64,000 bases of DNA from Maniola hyperantus (GCF_902806685.2 NC_048549.1:12107594-12171593), one strand, 5' to 3'; counted from the stretch's first letter, positions 30,240-42,604 are shown. Numbers and translations: made by a program. Notes: a model not told the origin generated them from the sequence alone.

Positions 30240-30400
30240 TAGTAGCCTATTCACTCTTTGGGGTCCTTTGGGCCGCGGCCTGTGACTCAAAAACAAACAA
30301 ATGAACGCTCCGTAAATGGTGCCATCCAATTTGGTCGGCGTGGTGTTGAGCAAGGAGCGATGGACCGTTAGAGGGAGGGTAATGGTTGATAGGAAATAGC
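30240..30400 (+). repeat. Repeat I, copy without insertion
   Basis: GGGGTCCTTTGGGCCGCGGC, CTCAAAAACAAACAAATGAA, CGCTCCGTAAATGGTGCCAT, GATAGGAAATAGC. Same orientation as 29755-30110, about 0.5 kb away. Confidence 0.65.
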
Positions 30401-30423
30401 AATTTACTTTATTATTTTTTGTT

Positions 30424-30545
30424 TTTAAGGTTCCGTACCTCAAATGGAAAAGGAAACTCTTTTAGGATCACTTCGTCGTTGCCTGGCTGTCTGTCTATCG
30501 TATCTGTCAAGAAAAGGGAAGGTTAGGGTACTTCGCGTTGAATTA
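30424..30545 (+). repeat. FP-D fragment
   Basis: TAAGGTTCCGTACCTCAAAT to GGTACTTCGCGTTGAATTAT. Confidence 0.65.
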
Positions 30546-31273
30546 TGTCTTCGCGGTAGATGAGTTTATTGCGTAAACGAACCCAGCATAGAACTGAAAT
30601 ATCTGTCACATTAAAAATACTTAGCTATTTACTTATATTATAAGATGATAATGCAATATAAGCCTTATATATTATTATTAACCTTATATAATAATATTTA
30701 AGCCTTATATCGTCGATGTCGACAATCGGTAGGGTAGGGATCTTGTAGGGGCACGCTTGTATCAAGCGGTTGCCTGCGATTAATATGTGTAAGTATTGAA
30801 GATAGATACTATACAATAGTGCTTTAATAACAAATCAGATATAAATAATAGAAGAAGGAAAATGCCTTCCCGCTTGCACTTACATTTCACACCATCCACG
30901 GTACAAAGAACCCCGTCATATTTTGTATTTGTAAAAAGCTTTTGACAAATAGATAGCGTTTTTGAAAGGTAGATCGGTATGCCGTATTTGAGGACCTATA
31001 TATAGTAGTAACTATCTATGTATGCATATCTTTAAATGAAGATTAAAGGAGAAAGGCGCACCGTTAGCGTGAATGTCTCAGTAGGCGTCCAATATCAAAG
31101 TACTTATTATAATTACACCAACTCATTGCTAGAATGAGAACAGATTTTGACTATAAAGCGGCTCTTATACAACTGTAATTATAAGTAGATATAATGTGTA
31201 AGAAATGACCTCTGACGTGGCATTTTAACTTTATGTGTCAAATTTCATGTCAAAAGTCCTTATTTTAAAGGAG

Positions 31274-31592
31274 AATGGAACAAGATTCGAATGGGATGAG
31301 CTGTGAATGGGACGAGATGTGAATGGGACGAAATGTGAATGGGACGAGCTGCGAATGGGACAAGATGCTAATGGAACGAGCTGCGAATGGGACAAGATGC
31401 GAATGGAACAAGATTCGAATGGAACGAGCTACGAATGTAACGAGATGCGAAAGGAACAAGATGCGAATGGGACAAGATGCGAATGGAACGATCTAAGAAT
31501 GGAACGAGATGCGAATGGGACAAGATGCGAATGGAACGAGCTAAGAATGGAACAGTTGCGAATGTAGGACGACTTGAGAATGGGACGAGTTG
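31274..31592. repeat. 16-bp minisatellite, about 20 copies
   Basis: Consensus unit AATGGGACGAGATGCG with common variants AATGGAACGAGCTGCG and AATGGGACAAGATGCG. Spacing is exactly 16 until about 31550, where one 15-base and one 18-base unit appear. The consensus has no stop codon in any of six frames, which is why frames of 86 (plus) and 64 (minus) codons cross it. It lies deep in an intron and is not read as a gene. Confidence 0.95.
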
Positions 31593-32119
31593 CTAACAAA
31601 CCGTAAATAGAGGCCAGTGGCTCTAAAGCAGGTCATACATAGCTTCACTCCTACACGGAGCTGGCCGTCCATCCGTGCAAATTAAATTTGACAGGTGACG
31701 CTACGACTTAATACTTATTATCTCTTATTAAGATATGAGTAGGTGCTATCGAGGTCGATGAGCTTCCTTTTGACGAATTGTTCTCTATTGACTAATTGGA
31801 TAATCATGTTCGCTTTTTTACTAAATTAATTTTTAAAATTCGAGAAATTAATAAAAAATAAATTAATATTAAAAATAAATAATGGGGGTTAAAGTATTTT
31901 TAATAGAAAAAAATTAAATTTGATAGGGAAATATGAACCTATTGTCGGAGAAATTTGAAATAATTGAATCTATCTCTTTTACACATTCTCCTGAGATGAT
32001 CTCTACTTGAAAGACTACTAACGAAGACTTTTTGTTAACAACTGGAGCGGTTTTCATTTTAATGAAATTTTGATGTCCAAATAATAATTACAATTTCGAC
32101 TCTATAGTAATAGTGTATA

Positions 32120-32490
32120 GTATGTTCTGTCCCTTCCTCCCCCCCTGGTGAGATGTCGTGAGATTTTATTCAACCCCCTCCCCCATCCCCCAGTCTCACG
32201 TGAGATTTTTCAAAATGTGGGTTTCTTACGTAAACGCGTTGGATTGTTATTGTAAAAAGAAAAAATATTGGAACCAACATGTCAAAGCTTAAGATTAAAA
32301 CTTAAGCATGTACAATCTGGATTAAATGGACCAAAATAGTACTTATAATATTTTTTTGTTTCTATCAGAAAAAAAATTGCGTGATATTTGCCGAGACCCC
32401 CCCTCTCTCCAACGTAAGATTAGATGAGATTTGAGTCGATCCCCTCCCCCCCCTTAAACATCTTACGTAATTTATGGACGCCCCCTAACC
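32120..32490. repeat. C-rich repeat with CTCACGTGAGA-like motifs
   Basis: Poly-C blocks (near 32133, 32167, 32397, 32443) alternate with GTGAGATGTCGTGAGATTTT, CAGTCTCACGTGAGATTTTT and CATCTTACGTAATTTATGGA. It looks like two diverged halves of a repeat. I cannot name the family. Confidence 0.4.
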
Positions 32491-32892
32491 TCGAACTAGA
32501 GTTCTTGAAAAGCTCTGCTCAGTGCATCTCTATTAGAATAAAAAGAACGTCAGATGCTATGAATATAAATAAAGAATATTTAATTAAAAAATATTTCATA
32601 CTTTTCAAACATTTTAAAAATTTCTATAGGTACAGGAAATTTATAAACATCAGGAAAAATACTCCATTGAATCCATAACTGTCACATTAGTTCCCTAACT
32701 AGTCGCCAGAGTCTCCCGTTTAGACATCACCCGTCTAATTAGTTTTACCCTGACGCGCAATTAATCACATTAAACTACCAGTTAAAACACGGGAGGCGGG
32801 CAGTCAGGGAATTTGTAAATTGTCCAAGAACAACACCATTTTTCACAGCCGCGTGCATTACCTCTATTTTTAAAAGATAAATATATTTTGAA

Positions 32893-33098
32893 CTCGTCCT
32901 CGTAGATTTAAGTTTTTGTAAATCCCGTGGGAACTCTTTGAATTTTCGGGATAAAATGTACCTATGCCTATGTCCTTCCCCGGGATGCAAGCTACTTCTG
33001 TGCCAAATTTCGTCCAAATCGGATGAACGGGTAGGCCGTGAAAAGCTAGCAGACAGACAGACAGACAGACACACTTTCGCATTTATAATATTAAGTAT
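32893..33098 (-). repeat. HEL-A
   Basis: AACTCGTCCTCGTAGATTTA to CTTTCGCATTTATAATATTA. Confidence 0.8.
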
Positions 33099-33195
33099 GG
33101 GTAGTTCACCAGCTAGGAGTTACAAAATGCCGCGCAATACAAACACAAATTACTGCGTTAACGTTAATGTAGCTAATTCTGTTGTATACAATCTT

Positions 33196-33262
33196 TAAAC
33201 TAAATTCACAGGTCTAAATCGAGTGCTATCCTTTTCTGCAGGGAACATTATAAAAGACTTGA
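33196..33262. repeat. Fragment of the GGGGCCGATTC MITE
   Basis: AAACTAAATTCACAGGTCTA then AATCGAGTGCTATCCTTTTC matches the inside of 42903-43353. Confidence 0.5.
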
Positions 33263-33807
33263 GATTGTCACTTAAACCTTGACCACTAGGCCACACTACC
33301 ACTGTACTATTAGAATATTTTCTATTAGCTTTTTATTATGGAACTGCATATCTTGCACTTTAATGATCGAAGTTCTACGTACAGCATTGACCTGCCGTAA
33401 TACATATCGGGTTATTATAGCCATGTTGGGTTAAAGGTAGAAACGAAACAAAAGGTAAAAAACTCGAGACAGGTGCACCCATATACAGGTTGTTCTGAAA
33501 ATGTTCAGTAAAAGAGCACTCGTCCTCTGCCAATTATAGTTTTAATTGGTTTTAATAAATCGAACTGGACAGCGGGTGGTCAAAAGTGATCGTGTACTTC
33601 GAGAGGCGCATGCAATACAATTTTTGAAGTAAAACGTCTTCAGTACGCGACTTGAAAGTAACTTAGATTTTTTTCGGATGGAAGTAACGTTCATACGTCA
33701 TTTCAGCCGAAAATGGCCGCCAAACAGATCAGCTGTTTTAAGTCCGTCATCTTTTATCAGCTGGTACCAAGTAGTTGTGCCATAGATTAAAAGATCTATT
33801 TTTTTCA

Positions 33808-33965
33808 CGTAAAGAAACTCTAAGCGTAGCCCTCTCCATTGCCCGTTGAGTAACTCTGAGCTTTCTTATGAGGCACATAGTTAGCGACTATGTGTCTCGA
33901 ATCCATATGTCATGACTGTCAACACAGACTGTTTGAAGACCTTGGTTGGACCTTGACCTTGGACC
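33808..33965 (-). mobile_element. RTE-type LINE fragment
   Basis: Overlaps the start of the region seen at 17400-17490 and extends past it: CACGTAAAGAAACTCTAAGC, CTCTCCATTGCCCGTTGAGT, CTTATGAGGCACATAGTTAG. Confidence 0.7.
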
Positions 33966-34353
33966 TTCAAGCACTAAGGAATTTTGCTTATCTCGAAGCT
34001 TCCTGAACGCTGCCTAGCTGTGTTGGATTTAGCACCTAATCTCTTTCTAGAAATTGACTACTAGTAAATCACGAGTCGCTTCGTTATAAGTTTACGATAA
34101 GAGAGTAAAATAAAAATAAAACTTTTTGAAAGTGAAAATAATAAATTCAAGTTACAATTTTTAATTGAAATCTGATCCCTTATACAAGGTAAGCCCGTAT
34201 CTTTAAGGCTTGCCTTCTAATTAAATATTTTTATTAAACCGAAACCAAGTATTTTTTTTTCAGAAAATATAATTAATTTTCCTTTTTAAGTTTTCTAATT
34301 TGCGTGTGTGTCGAGTACTGAATACTGATACTTCCAGTACAACATCGTAATTA

Positions 34354-34587
34354 TCTAAATATATAAAAGGAAATAGTGACTGACTGATTGACTGACTGAC
34401 TGACTGACTGATCTATCAACGCACAGCTCAAACTACTGGACAGATCGGGCTGAAATTTGGCATGCAGATAGCTATAATGACGTAGGCATCCGCTAAAAAA
34501 GGATTTTTGAAAGTTAAACCCCTAAGGGGTAAAATAGGGGTTTGAAATTTGTGTCGAAACGCGGACGAAGTCGCGAGCATAAGCTAG
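34354..34587 (+). repeat. HEL-B
   Basis: TCTAAATATATAAAAGGAAA to CGAGCATAAGCTAG. Confidence 0.85.
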
Positions 34588-34712
34588 TGTAGTTGTAAAA
34601 TTATATGCATAATGCAACGACTGCGGCGAATGTGTTTGACCTGTAGGTAGGTATGAATGTAATGTAGGTATGTCCGTTCTTATGTTAAATTACTTGCTTA
34701 AAAATAAGCTTC

Positions 34713-34822
34713 TGTTATCATGATCAACCCATAGTCAGCTCATGAGCACGGGTCTCCTCTCAATATGAAAAGGGTTTGGCCATAGTCCACCACGCTGGCC
34801 AAGTGCGGATTGGCAGACAAAG
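34713..34822 (-). mobile_element. SINE-2, 3' fragment
   Basis: ATCATGATCAACCCATAGTC to CACGCTGGCCAAGTGCGGAT. Confidence 0.7.
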
Positions 34823-35167
34823 CAAAAGCTTCTATAGATTATAAATAAAATTGTTTTTTCTTAGTTTCTGAAAAAATTGTGTGTTTCACATGAAACAGTT
34901 TTGATAAAAGGCCGATTGTGAGAAATAAAAATAAATCATCCTGTATTAGTGTTATAGGGAGGGTGAGCAACCAACAGGTGGGCGACCACTCGCGTGCCAC
35001 CTACAAAGGTTCGACGATTTACTAAATTACTTTAATCGTCCTGAGTTTTCATTTCAGCGATCTGTTGCGTCCTCCATAACATACTTTATTACTTTGCAGC
35101 TGGCAAGATCATCTCTGACTTTGTAAAAATTTAACACAAATTATGCTTTAGTCATGTACAATTATAG

Positions 35168-35552
35168 TACCTTTTCCGTACCTCAAAAGGATAAACGAAA
35201 CCCTTATACGATCACTTTGTTGTCTGTCTGTCTGTCAAGAAACCTACAGGGTACTTCCCGTTGACATTGAATCATGAAAGGCAGGTAGGTACATAGGTCT
35301 TATAGCAGACATATAGGGAAAAATCTGAAAACCGTGAATTTGTGGTTATATCACAAAAAAAATTGTGATCATGAACTAATTAGTGTTTTCAATTTCCAAA
35401 GTAGATAACTATATCAAGTGGGGTATCATATGAAAGGGCTTGACCTATGCATTTTAAAACAGATTTTTATTTATTTTTATGCATCATAGTTTTTGATTTA
35501 TCGTGCAAAATGTCGAAAAAATACGAGTTTAGTACGGAATCCTCTGGTTGGA
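35168..35552 (+). repeat. FP-D
   Basis: TTCCGTACCTCAAAAGGATA to CGAAAAAATACGAGTTTAGT; the last 60 bases of the element are absent. Confidence 0.75.
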
Positions 35553-35577
35553 AGGTTTTTTTATTCCAATATAAGTT

Positions 35578-35690
35578 AGACCTTGACTATGATCTCACCT
35601 GGTGGCAAGTCATGATGCAGATGAAGCGGACTAACTTGGCAGCGGTATGGCAGTTTTGTACCCGTATCGCCGATCTGTTTCTACGTGGCA
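35578..35690 (-). mobile_element. SINE-3, 3' fragment
   Basis: CTTGACTATGATCTCACCTG, GCAAGTCATGATGCAGATGA, GCGGACTAACTTGGCAG. Confidence 0.6.
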
Positions 35691-35850
35691 TCGTACCCTG
35701 CTACGGTACGCGGCAGAAAATAATGTACATCGACCTTTAAAAGGAGATAGCGGATTCGTAGAGCAATGTCTCTGTCATTCATACCTATATTACGTTTTGT
35801 CGGTCTCGGTAGGTATCTCTGTCGTTGAGACCGATAAAACTTAATATCAA
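35690..35850. repeat. TIR-E, right end degraded
   Basis: GGTACGCGGCAGAAAATAAT, GTAGAGCAATGTCTCTGTCA and GTCGTTGAGACCGATAAAAC. Confidence 0.65.
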
Positions 35851-35864
35851 AGTGTTCAAATTCA

Positions 35865-35936
35865 AAGAGTAGATACACACGGGATTTTCAAAAACGTAAA
35901 TCCACGCGTACAAAATCGTGTGGGCATCAGCTAGTT
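35865..35936 (+). repeat. HEL-A, 3' fragment
   Basis: CACACGGGATTTTCAAAAAC to GGGCATCAGCTAG. Confidence 0.65.
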
Positions 35937-36971
35937 GATTAATAAAGACAAGATTTTCAGCCACCCACGCACTGATTTGAAAGCCTTATTTCTATACGAA
36001 AGAGAATCGACAAGAACCTATATATATATTTCAAGCATCATTTTCTTCTATTTAATTAATTTATTCGTTCCACGTGTAGGTACAGTCTGACTGTACCTAT
36101 CGAAAATTTATTTTATTTGGAAATGTGATTCGTGTGAATTCGTGATCCATTTTAATCTGTTATTTGACCTCTAGTCAAATCAGTATCTTTTTATAAAGCG
36201 TCAAAACACACGCTTAGTATGCGAGTTTTTATGAAATACTGGCATGTGGCGTCACAATGATTTGACGTCACTTTTTAGTTTAATTAATAATTTAAAATGG
36301 TTATCACACCTAAAAATAACAAAAGGCGTGGATTTTACGTATTTTGGAAGACCCTCTATTTAATAATCACTGAGAAAGAATTAATTTTTGACAAATACCG
36401 TACTTCAGACGGTTATTACTCTCACACTTAGGAAGGAAATTGTTGACCGTTAACCTGACTAATGCAACCATGGAGAAGTAACCCTAACATTCCTTGATAG
36501 TAAGTTTTTCTACGTTAAAAACAAAACAAATAATAAACAACAAATAATTACTTGGTATCACACAAGACAATAAGCGTCCATTACACGAAAGGTCCTGCAT
36601 CAATCAGTTGCATCAATCAAGAAAGACGAATGAACAGCTCCATCAATCGTTCATCTTTCTTGATAAGGTTGACCGCACTGTCGATGCAATTTGTATCGTA
36701 CGTAAACGTGTGAATACTGGTTGTACGAATTGAGTGAACACATTGGATACCTACGTTTTCCTCCGTCAAATAGGCAGTGTCCCGTTGATATAGTTTTCAT
36801 AAAATACTTCTTTGGTGCGTGATAAATACATAATAATCTGTATTTTCAAGATATTTCTCTTTTTTCATCCAAACATTTGTAGGATCTAATTTTCATATAT
36901 GATTGCTTTACAGCGCTTCATTTTATTCAGATGACAGAGATTTAGACCGGCTCAGTGTCAGCACCGGCTTA

Positions 36972-37128
36972 CTAAAGCTGAGATCTATAGAGCACACTTT
37001 GACTTTGCTCAGACTTAAGATTGAGTTAAAACGAGACAGATTTATGTGAGAGATATACCTCTGTTTCGTTTTAACTCTGTCTTAAGTCTAGGCAAAGTCA
37101 AAGTGCGCTCTATAGATCTCAGCCTTAG
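36972..37128. mobile_element. TIR-M MITE with TA duplication
   Basis: CTAAAGCTGAGATCTATAGA and, reversed, CTAAGGCTGAGATCTATAGA. TA flanks at 36970-36971 and 37129-37130. AAAACGAGACAG in the middle, as in the other copies. Confidence 0.85.
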
Positions 37129-38397
37129 TAGCTACGGACCTTCCTTAAATTATGATTATTGCAACGCACGGAAGTATATTTAAAAATTCCAACAAGTTTA
37201 GATTGTTTTCAAACGTCAATATTAGACGCACGTACAAGTACGACTAACTCGCACCCATTCTGCGCGCTCTCCTTGTACTTGGAAGGTTGGGATTGTCCGT
37301 GCATATTCGTACGTGTTCGCACGAGACAAATTTGTACGTAAACGCATCCATAGTGCGGTCGGTCTTATCCAGAATTTGTATGCAAATAAGTCATCGTATT
37401 AGATGGAGATTATTTATCTAGCGGTTTTAGCGGTGACTGAGACAAACTGACAGCAAAGCCTATCGTCTAATGGTCGCCTAATATATGCGCACGCCCATCA
37501 AATCCACCTGCTAAGGAAGCGGAATGCTTAGACAAAAACTAAACTTTTTCCCCTAATTAATTGTTATTAAGGTGTTGGTAGAATTATAGGGATAATCGAA
37601 TGTCACAATCGACGTCGACAGGTGATTTAAAAAAGTTTATTAAAAAGTTTAACTTATTAGTGAGTGACATGCAGATGTCTCGCTTTTTTGGACTTAACGA
37701 GGCATTTACAACCTTAAACGTGGCAATGCAATTTTGCTAGAGTTATCATGACAGAAAAAGTCGTTATCGTAGCTTTAATAAGCTCAACTGAAAACTCTAC
37801 TGCCCTTCTTTTTTGGGATATTTTTTCTTAAGAATTTAATTAAATAAATTCATTCAATAACGACTATTTTTTTAACGTCTATTCGTACATAAGCATTCCC
37901 CTTATTTTCATTATTAGCATCCTTGGACATCTTAATTTTTCTTCAATCTATATTCGTCAATAAAGTATAAATAGGTAGGAAATTAGCAATTTGATAACAT
38001 ATATAAAAATTATGACTATTAGAGAGCAGCAAATTAATTTAACTAGACAGTAAACAAAATAAATACTTAACGAACAAAAGCTTGATATTAGGAAAACTAT
38101 AATTAGAATACTAAATTATAAATTTAAATAATAATTATGTATTTACGCTGTTGATTACTTTCAAATAAACAAAATAAAATAAAATAAATGATCACCTGTA
38201 CGGTAAGGTCGGTACGCCATAACAAGAAAACGTTATGATAAATTCTATATCTAGATATACAAATAAATAAAACTGTCGTTCTGTGATTTCGAAACCTTTT
38301 AAGCTCATAGTAATTACGAGTATGATCATTAGAATGTAGCACATGATAATATGGACAATCCAAACACATTTTTGAAATGTATTACTTTAATTCATTA

Positions 38398-38612
38398 CTA
38401 GCTTATACTCGCGAGTTCGTCCGCGTGGACTACACAAATTTCAAAACCCATATTTCACCCCCTTAGGGGTTGAATTTTCAAAAATCCTTTCTTAGCGGAT
38501 GCCTACGTCATAATAGCTATCTGCATGCCAAATTTCAGCTCGATCAGTCCAGTAGTTTGAGCTGTGCGTTGATAGATCAGTCAGTCAGTCACCTATTCCT
38601 TTTATATATTTA
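38398..38612 (-). repeat. HEL-B
   Basis: CTAGCTTATACTCGCGAGTT to CTATTCCTTTTATATATTTA. Confidence 0.85.
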
Positions 38613-38644
38613 CATTTATTATTTTAACATTTTAGATTACACAA

Positions 38645-38734
38645 GGCTACTTTTTATTCCGGAAAATGGATAATTTCTCACGGGATCTTTTAAAACTTAA
38701 ATCCACTCGGACGAGGTCGCGAGCATCAGCTAGT
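38645..38734 (+). repeat. HEL-A, 3' fragment
   Basis: GGCTACTTTTTATTCCGG to CGAGCATCAGCTAG. Confidence 0.7.
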
Positions 38735-39823
38735 TCATAATAAAAGCTGTTATTAAAATAGCGTGAGGCAACCAAGGTGTTGGCACTGGAGATACAAGAG
38801 TTACATGCACTGTACATTTATAAGGTTTGATACACACTTGCGATTAAAATGTTGACGTTTTACTTGCTAAGTTTTCATCTATAGCTAACCTTTGAAAACA
38901 AATAAAACTAATAACAAGAAGCTTTAAGAAGCTTTTTATAAAATTAATAACAAGAAGCTTTTTATCACTTATTACTATGTAAATATACCTACCGATAGAT
39001 AAAAGCGTTGGTTTGGCTTTTATGCGATTCTTTCGGATTTCAGTTGTGACTTTGCAGTTGGGCTATGAAATTGCCATTTAAGACGAGTTTCCTTCGAGCG
39101 CTCCTGAACGCACTACGTGCCAACGAAGTTTGATGCTTATTTAAATACAATCTACGTATCTGCAATATTTCAGTTTAATTAACTCAATGAAATTTTGTGG
39201 ACACGCTATACGCTCATAGAAACTAATAAGTACTTTGTATAGGTGGTTTGTCACGTATCCGTAAAAATATGTTTATTCATAGTTGGGTGGTCCGAAGAGG
39301 CATAGAAAAGGGATTGGTGGAAAAATCGGAGGGAGGCCTTTGCCCCGAACGTGGGGCACTACAGGCTAATTGAGATCGATAGTTACACGGATTCAATGAT
39401 TTGTATGTAAATCTTCGAGCCCGTGTATCTGACCGACAGCTACGATTTAAGCTCACATTTTTGTTCCAGCTGTCGCTTGTATGAATAAAGCCTTAATTAC
39501 AGGATCCAGGTGTTTTCTTAAGGTTTTATTTTAATTTTCGCCCATTTACGGAATAGTTCGCTCATTTGCAGAATAGGTCGCGTGGTAGGGGCTTGTTAAT
39601 TACATTGAGGCAGGACGGAAAGATACAAATAGTTAACTTAAAATGGCGGTATAGATCAAACACATTAATAAATTGAGTTTTTATGTTTAAGGGGCATAAA
39701 GGGCAAGCATGTACCTTTCAGGTGGTAAAGATATATTGTATCTTTAATTTCAGATCATTTATTATATATATCTGGGTAATAAGACCTACCGAGTTGTAAA
39801 CTATAGAGAAAAAAGTTAAGACC

Positions 39824-40141
39824 AACTGTACGCTTAGTACGAGATTTTATGTCTCACCAACGTTGATAGTATTCGAGTGTCGAAACAATTCCGCGTTATA
39901 GTAAAATGGATCTTAAATGCCTTGTTTTAAAGCTACTAAGCTAGTTTGTCTACACATCTACAACCAGCGCTCCAAGTGGAAACGTTGCGAAATTAAAACC
40001 AGTGGCACTGAATTTTTGACTGCAAATCAAGGCAACTTAGGTCCATTTACTAGGTTACTTTACTTTGACGGTGTTGTGTTTCGACTCTCGAATTCTAGCA
40101 ACGTTGGTGAGACGTAAAATCTTATACTAAGCATACTGTTG
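39824..40141. mobile_element. Foldback MITE with about 65-bp TIRs
   Basis: Left CAACTGTACGCTTAGTACGA, right (reversed) CAACAGTATGCTTAGTATAA, both followed by GATTTTA.GTCTCACCAACG. The 190-bp centre holds an open frame of no recognisable protein. Class not certain. Confidence 0.75.
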
Positions 40142-40185
40142 TGTCGGATGTTTTAATTTTTGACATACATAATTTATTACCTACT

Positions 40186-40380
40186 GGCTTATGCTCGCGA
40201 CTTCGTCCGCATTGACTACCCAAATTTGAAACCCCTATTTTACCCCCTTAGTGGTTGAATTTTCAAAAATCCTTTTTTAGTACTATCTTATATATTCTTA
40301 GTAACTATCTGCCAAATTTCAGCTCGATCCGTCCAGTAGTTTGAGCTGTGCGTTGATAAATCTGTCAGTCGACTGTAGAG
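40186..40380 (-). repeat. HEL-B, truncated
   Basis: CTTATGCTCGCGACTTCGTC to GTGCGTTGATAAATCTGTCA. Confidence 0.75.
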
Positions 40381-40697
40381 CTGCAGTCCTGGCAAAATCA
40401 TCAAATTAATCGTGGTATGTACTATGTACCCATTTCCTACAATTATAATACATTGTAATAGTAATGATATAAAGGCATTTATATCTACTCGTAGCATTTG
40501 CGGTTCCCTATTGCAGCTGCGGGTATAAATATTGTTCGAATGCATCTTGTGTGGTGTGAATGGCCCGTACAAAGACCTTTAAACCTAGAAAAAGAATTCC
40601 GAAGCGTTTACGAAGGAATTTTTAATGGAATTTGTTACTCCATGATATTATGACCTCAGCGAAATGCCATAAATAATTTGGATTAAATATAGGTAGT

Positions 40698-41122
40698 TTT
40701 TAGGGTTCCGTACCTCAAAAGGAAAAACGGAACCCTTATAGGATCACTTTGTTGTCTGTCTGTCTGTCAAGAAACCTACAGGGTACCTCCCGTTGCCCTA
40801 GAATCATGAAATTTGGCAGGTAGGTAGATCTTAAAGCTGACATTTGGGGAAAAATCTGAAAACCGTGAATTTAGGGTTAGATCACACAAAAAAAATTAAA
40901 TTGTGGTCATGAACTAATAATTAGTATTTTCAACTTTCGAAGTGAGTGACTATATCAAGTGGGGTATCATATGAAAGGTCTTCACCTGTACATTCTAAAA
41001 CAGATTTTTATTTATTTTTATGCATCATAGTTTTTGAATTATCGTGCAAAATGTTGAAAAAATACGACTGTAGTACGGAACCCTCATTGCGCGAGCCTGA
41101 CTCGCACTTGGCTGGTTTTTGT
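40698..41122 (+). repeat. FP-D, complete
   Basis: TTTTTAGGGTTCCGTACCTC to GACTCGCACTTGGCTGG. Inside, GGGTTCCGTA near one end and AGTACGGAACCC at the other form an inverted pair. Confidence 0.85.
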
Positions 41123-41139
41123 TTTTAAGCTGTGATTGA

Positions 41140-41375
41140 TAGACTAGTGTTTAAGCCGTCACCCCTCCTGGCCGGGGTTTCGATCCCGGTCACGCATCTC
41201 TAACTTTTCGGAGTTATTTCTAGTCTTGTTCTAAAGGTTAAGGGAAACGTCGTGAAGAAAACCTTCATGCCTGAGAGTTCTCCATAATATTCTCAAAGGT
41301 GTGAGAAGTTAGAGGTGTATGTCTCGGATTGAACCCCAGACTCACTGAAAATAGGATGTCGAATTCTTAACAGGT
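41140..41375 (+). mobile_element. SINE-2
   Basis: tRNA-like head with A-box AGTGTTTAAGCCGTCACCCC and B-box GTTTCGATCCCGGTCACG, then CTCTAACTTTTCGGAGTTAT and CATGCCTGAGAGTTCTCCAT. Confidence 0.75.
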
Positions 41376-41690
41376 CATAGAGGCAGTAAAGCAATGCTTA
41401 CCCAACTTGAAATATCTCAATTTTTCATCATGACTTGCCAGGTACTTAATTTTCCTATCTAATCATTGACTTATATATTACTTCGTAAGGACAGGGCCGT
41501 TGAACAAGCAAAATGGCACCGACTCATTGGTCCTAAAATGTTTATTTAGCACCAATGCAACCTCAATGACGTCTGGATTTCAAACGGGTCGATCATTAGT
41601 ATCTAAGACGTGGCGCTGATTTATTTGGTTCCAAAACCGTGAAAAATTTTGTTTGCTTGGGCATATCTTGTCATTTAATATCGATGTATC

Positions 41691-41729
41691 TAATGCCTAC
41701 CCTGGAGTCGAACCCTGTGCACGCCACTG
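41691..41729 (-). mobile_element. End of a CAGTGGCGTGCA hAT MITE
   Basis: Minus strand CAGTGGCGTGCACAGGGTTC then GACTCCAGGGTAGGCATTA, the same end as the element at 46940-47086. Confidence 0.65.
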
Positions 41730-42163
41730 GGTATGACTAACATAAACACAGTATAGGTACAATTGATAGTTCTTTGTTTAACTCTATCACATTCTACATA
41801 AATATAGATAACGCATCCCTATCACAAGTGCTGCTATTATAGATCGATATTTTTTTTATCTCGGGCCGCGTCGCGAGCATCTGCTAGTGTTTTTGTATGC
41901 AGATGCACTTTCATAGCACCTGCCAATCTCGGCGCGCGCAGGTGGACGCTATGTTTACGTTTTTTACACATAATGTAAATGGCGGCCATCTTTAAACGAC
42001 TAATAACCTACGAGTCCTACGACTATAGTAATATTATAATGCGCCTTTACTATTACGGAATTTTTATTGAGCTTCTTTTTGATTAAATGGTAATTGGTAT
42101 ATCCTGAAATAGATTGTTGCAGCTGTAGATATTTTTTGTATGCGTAGTTCCTTATGGGTCACC

Positions 42164-42400
42164 AGCTTACGCTTACGCGCGACTTAGTCCGCGTGGACTA
42201 CACAAATTTCAAACCTTTATTTCATCCCCTTAGGGGTTGAGTTTTTAAAAATCCTTTCTTAGCGAACGCCTACGTTATTATAGCTATCTGCATGCCATAT
42301 TTCAGCCCGATCCGTCCAGTAGTTTGACCTGTGCGTCGATAGATCAGTCAGTCAGTCAGTCCGTCAGTCAGTCAGTCACCTTTTCCTTTTATATATTCAA
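42164..42400 (-). repeat. HEL-B
   Basis: CCAGCTTACGCTTACGCGCG to CCTTTTCCTTTTATATATTC. Confidence 0.8.
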
Positions 42401-42501
42401 AGGATACATTTTTACAAGTAGGTATCGTGTTTTAAAGATGAAAAATTCGCTGATGTTTGAAACTATCAAGTAGGTAGGTACTACTGAAAAGGCTACTAAT
42501 A

Positions 42502-42545
42502 TACAGGGTGTAACCAGAATGCTAGCAAAAACTAAGCGTTATTCA
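42502..42545 (+). repeat. CAGGGTGT-type transposon end
   Basis: TATACAGGGTGTAACCAGAA then TGCTAGCAAAAACTAAGCGT; matches 12643-12685 in the other orientation. Confidence 0.55.
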
Positions 42546-42604
42546 TCGATATAAATCTATATATGGTCAAGCGAACCAAATTTTTCACGGTTTAGAAACC
42601 ATGG

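Noticed and set aside
29832..30443. 203-codon open frame on the minus strand
   Set aside because: It runs across the PAL-H foldback and both copies of repeat I, and its residues (PAHPHSPRANLVRASAGD) are simply the GC-rich foldback read through. No protein family fits.
31265..31567. Repetitive frames of 86 and 64 codons
   Set aside because: They are the 16-bp minisatellite read in its stop-free frames, in an intron.
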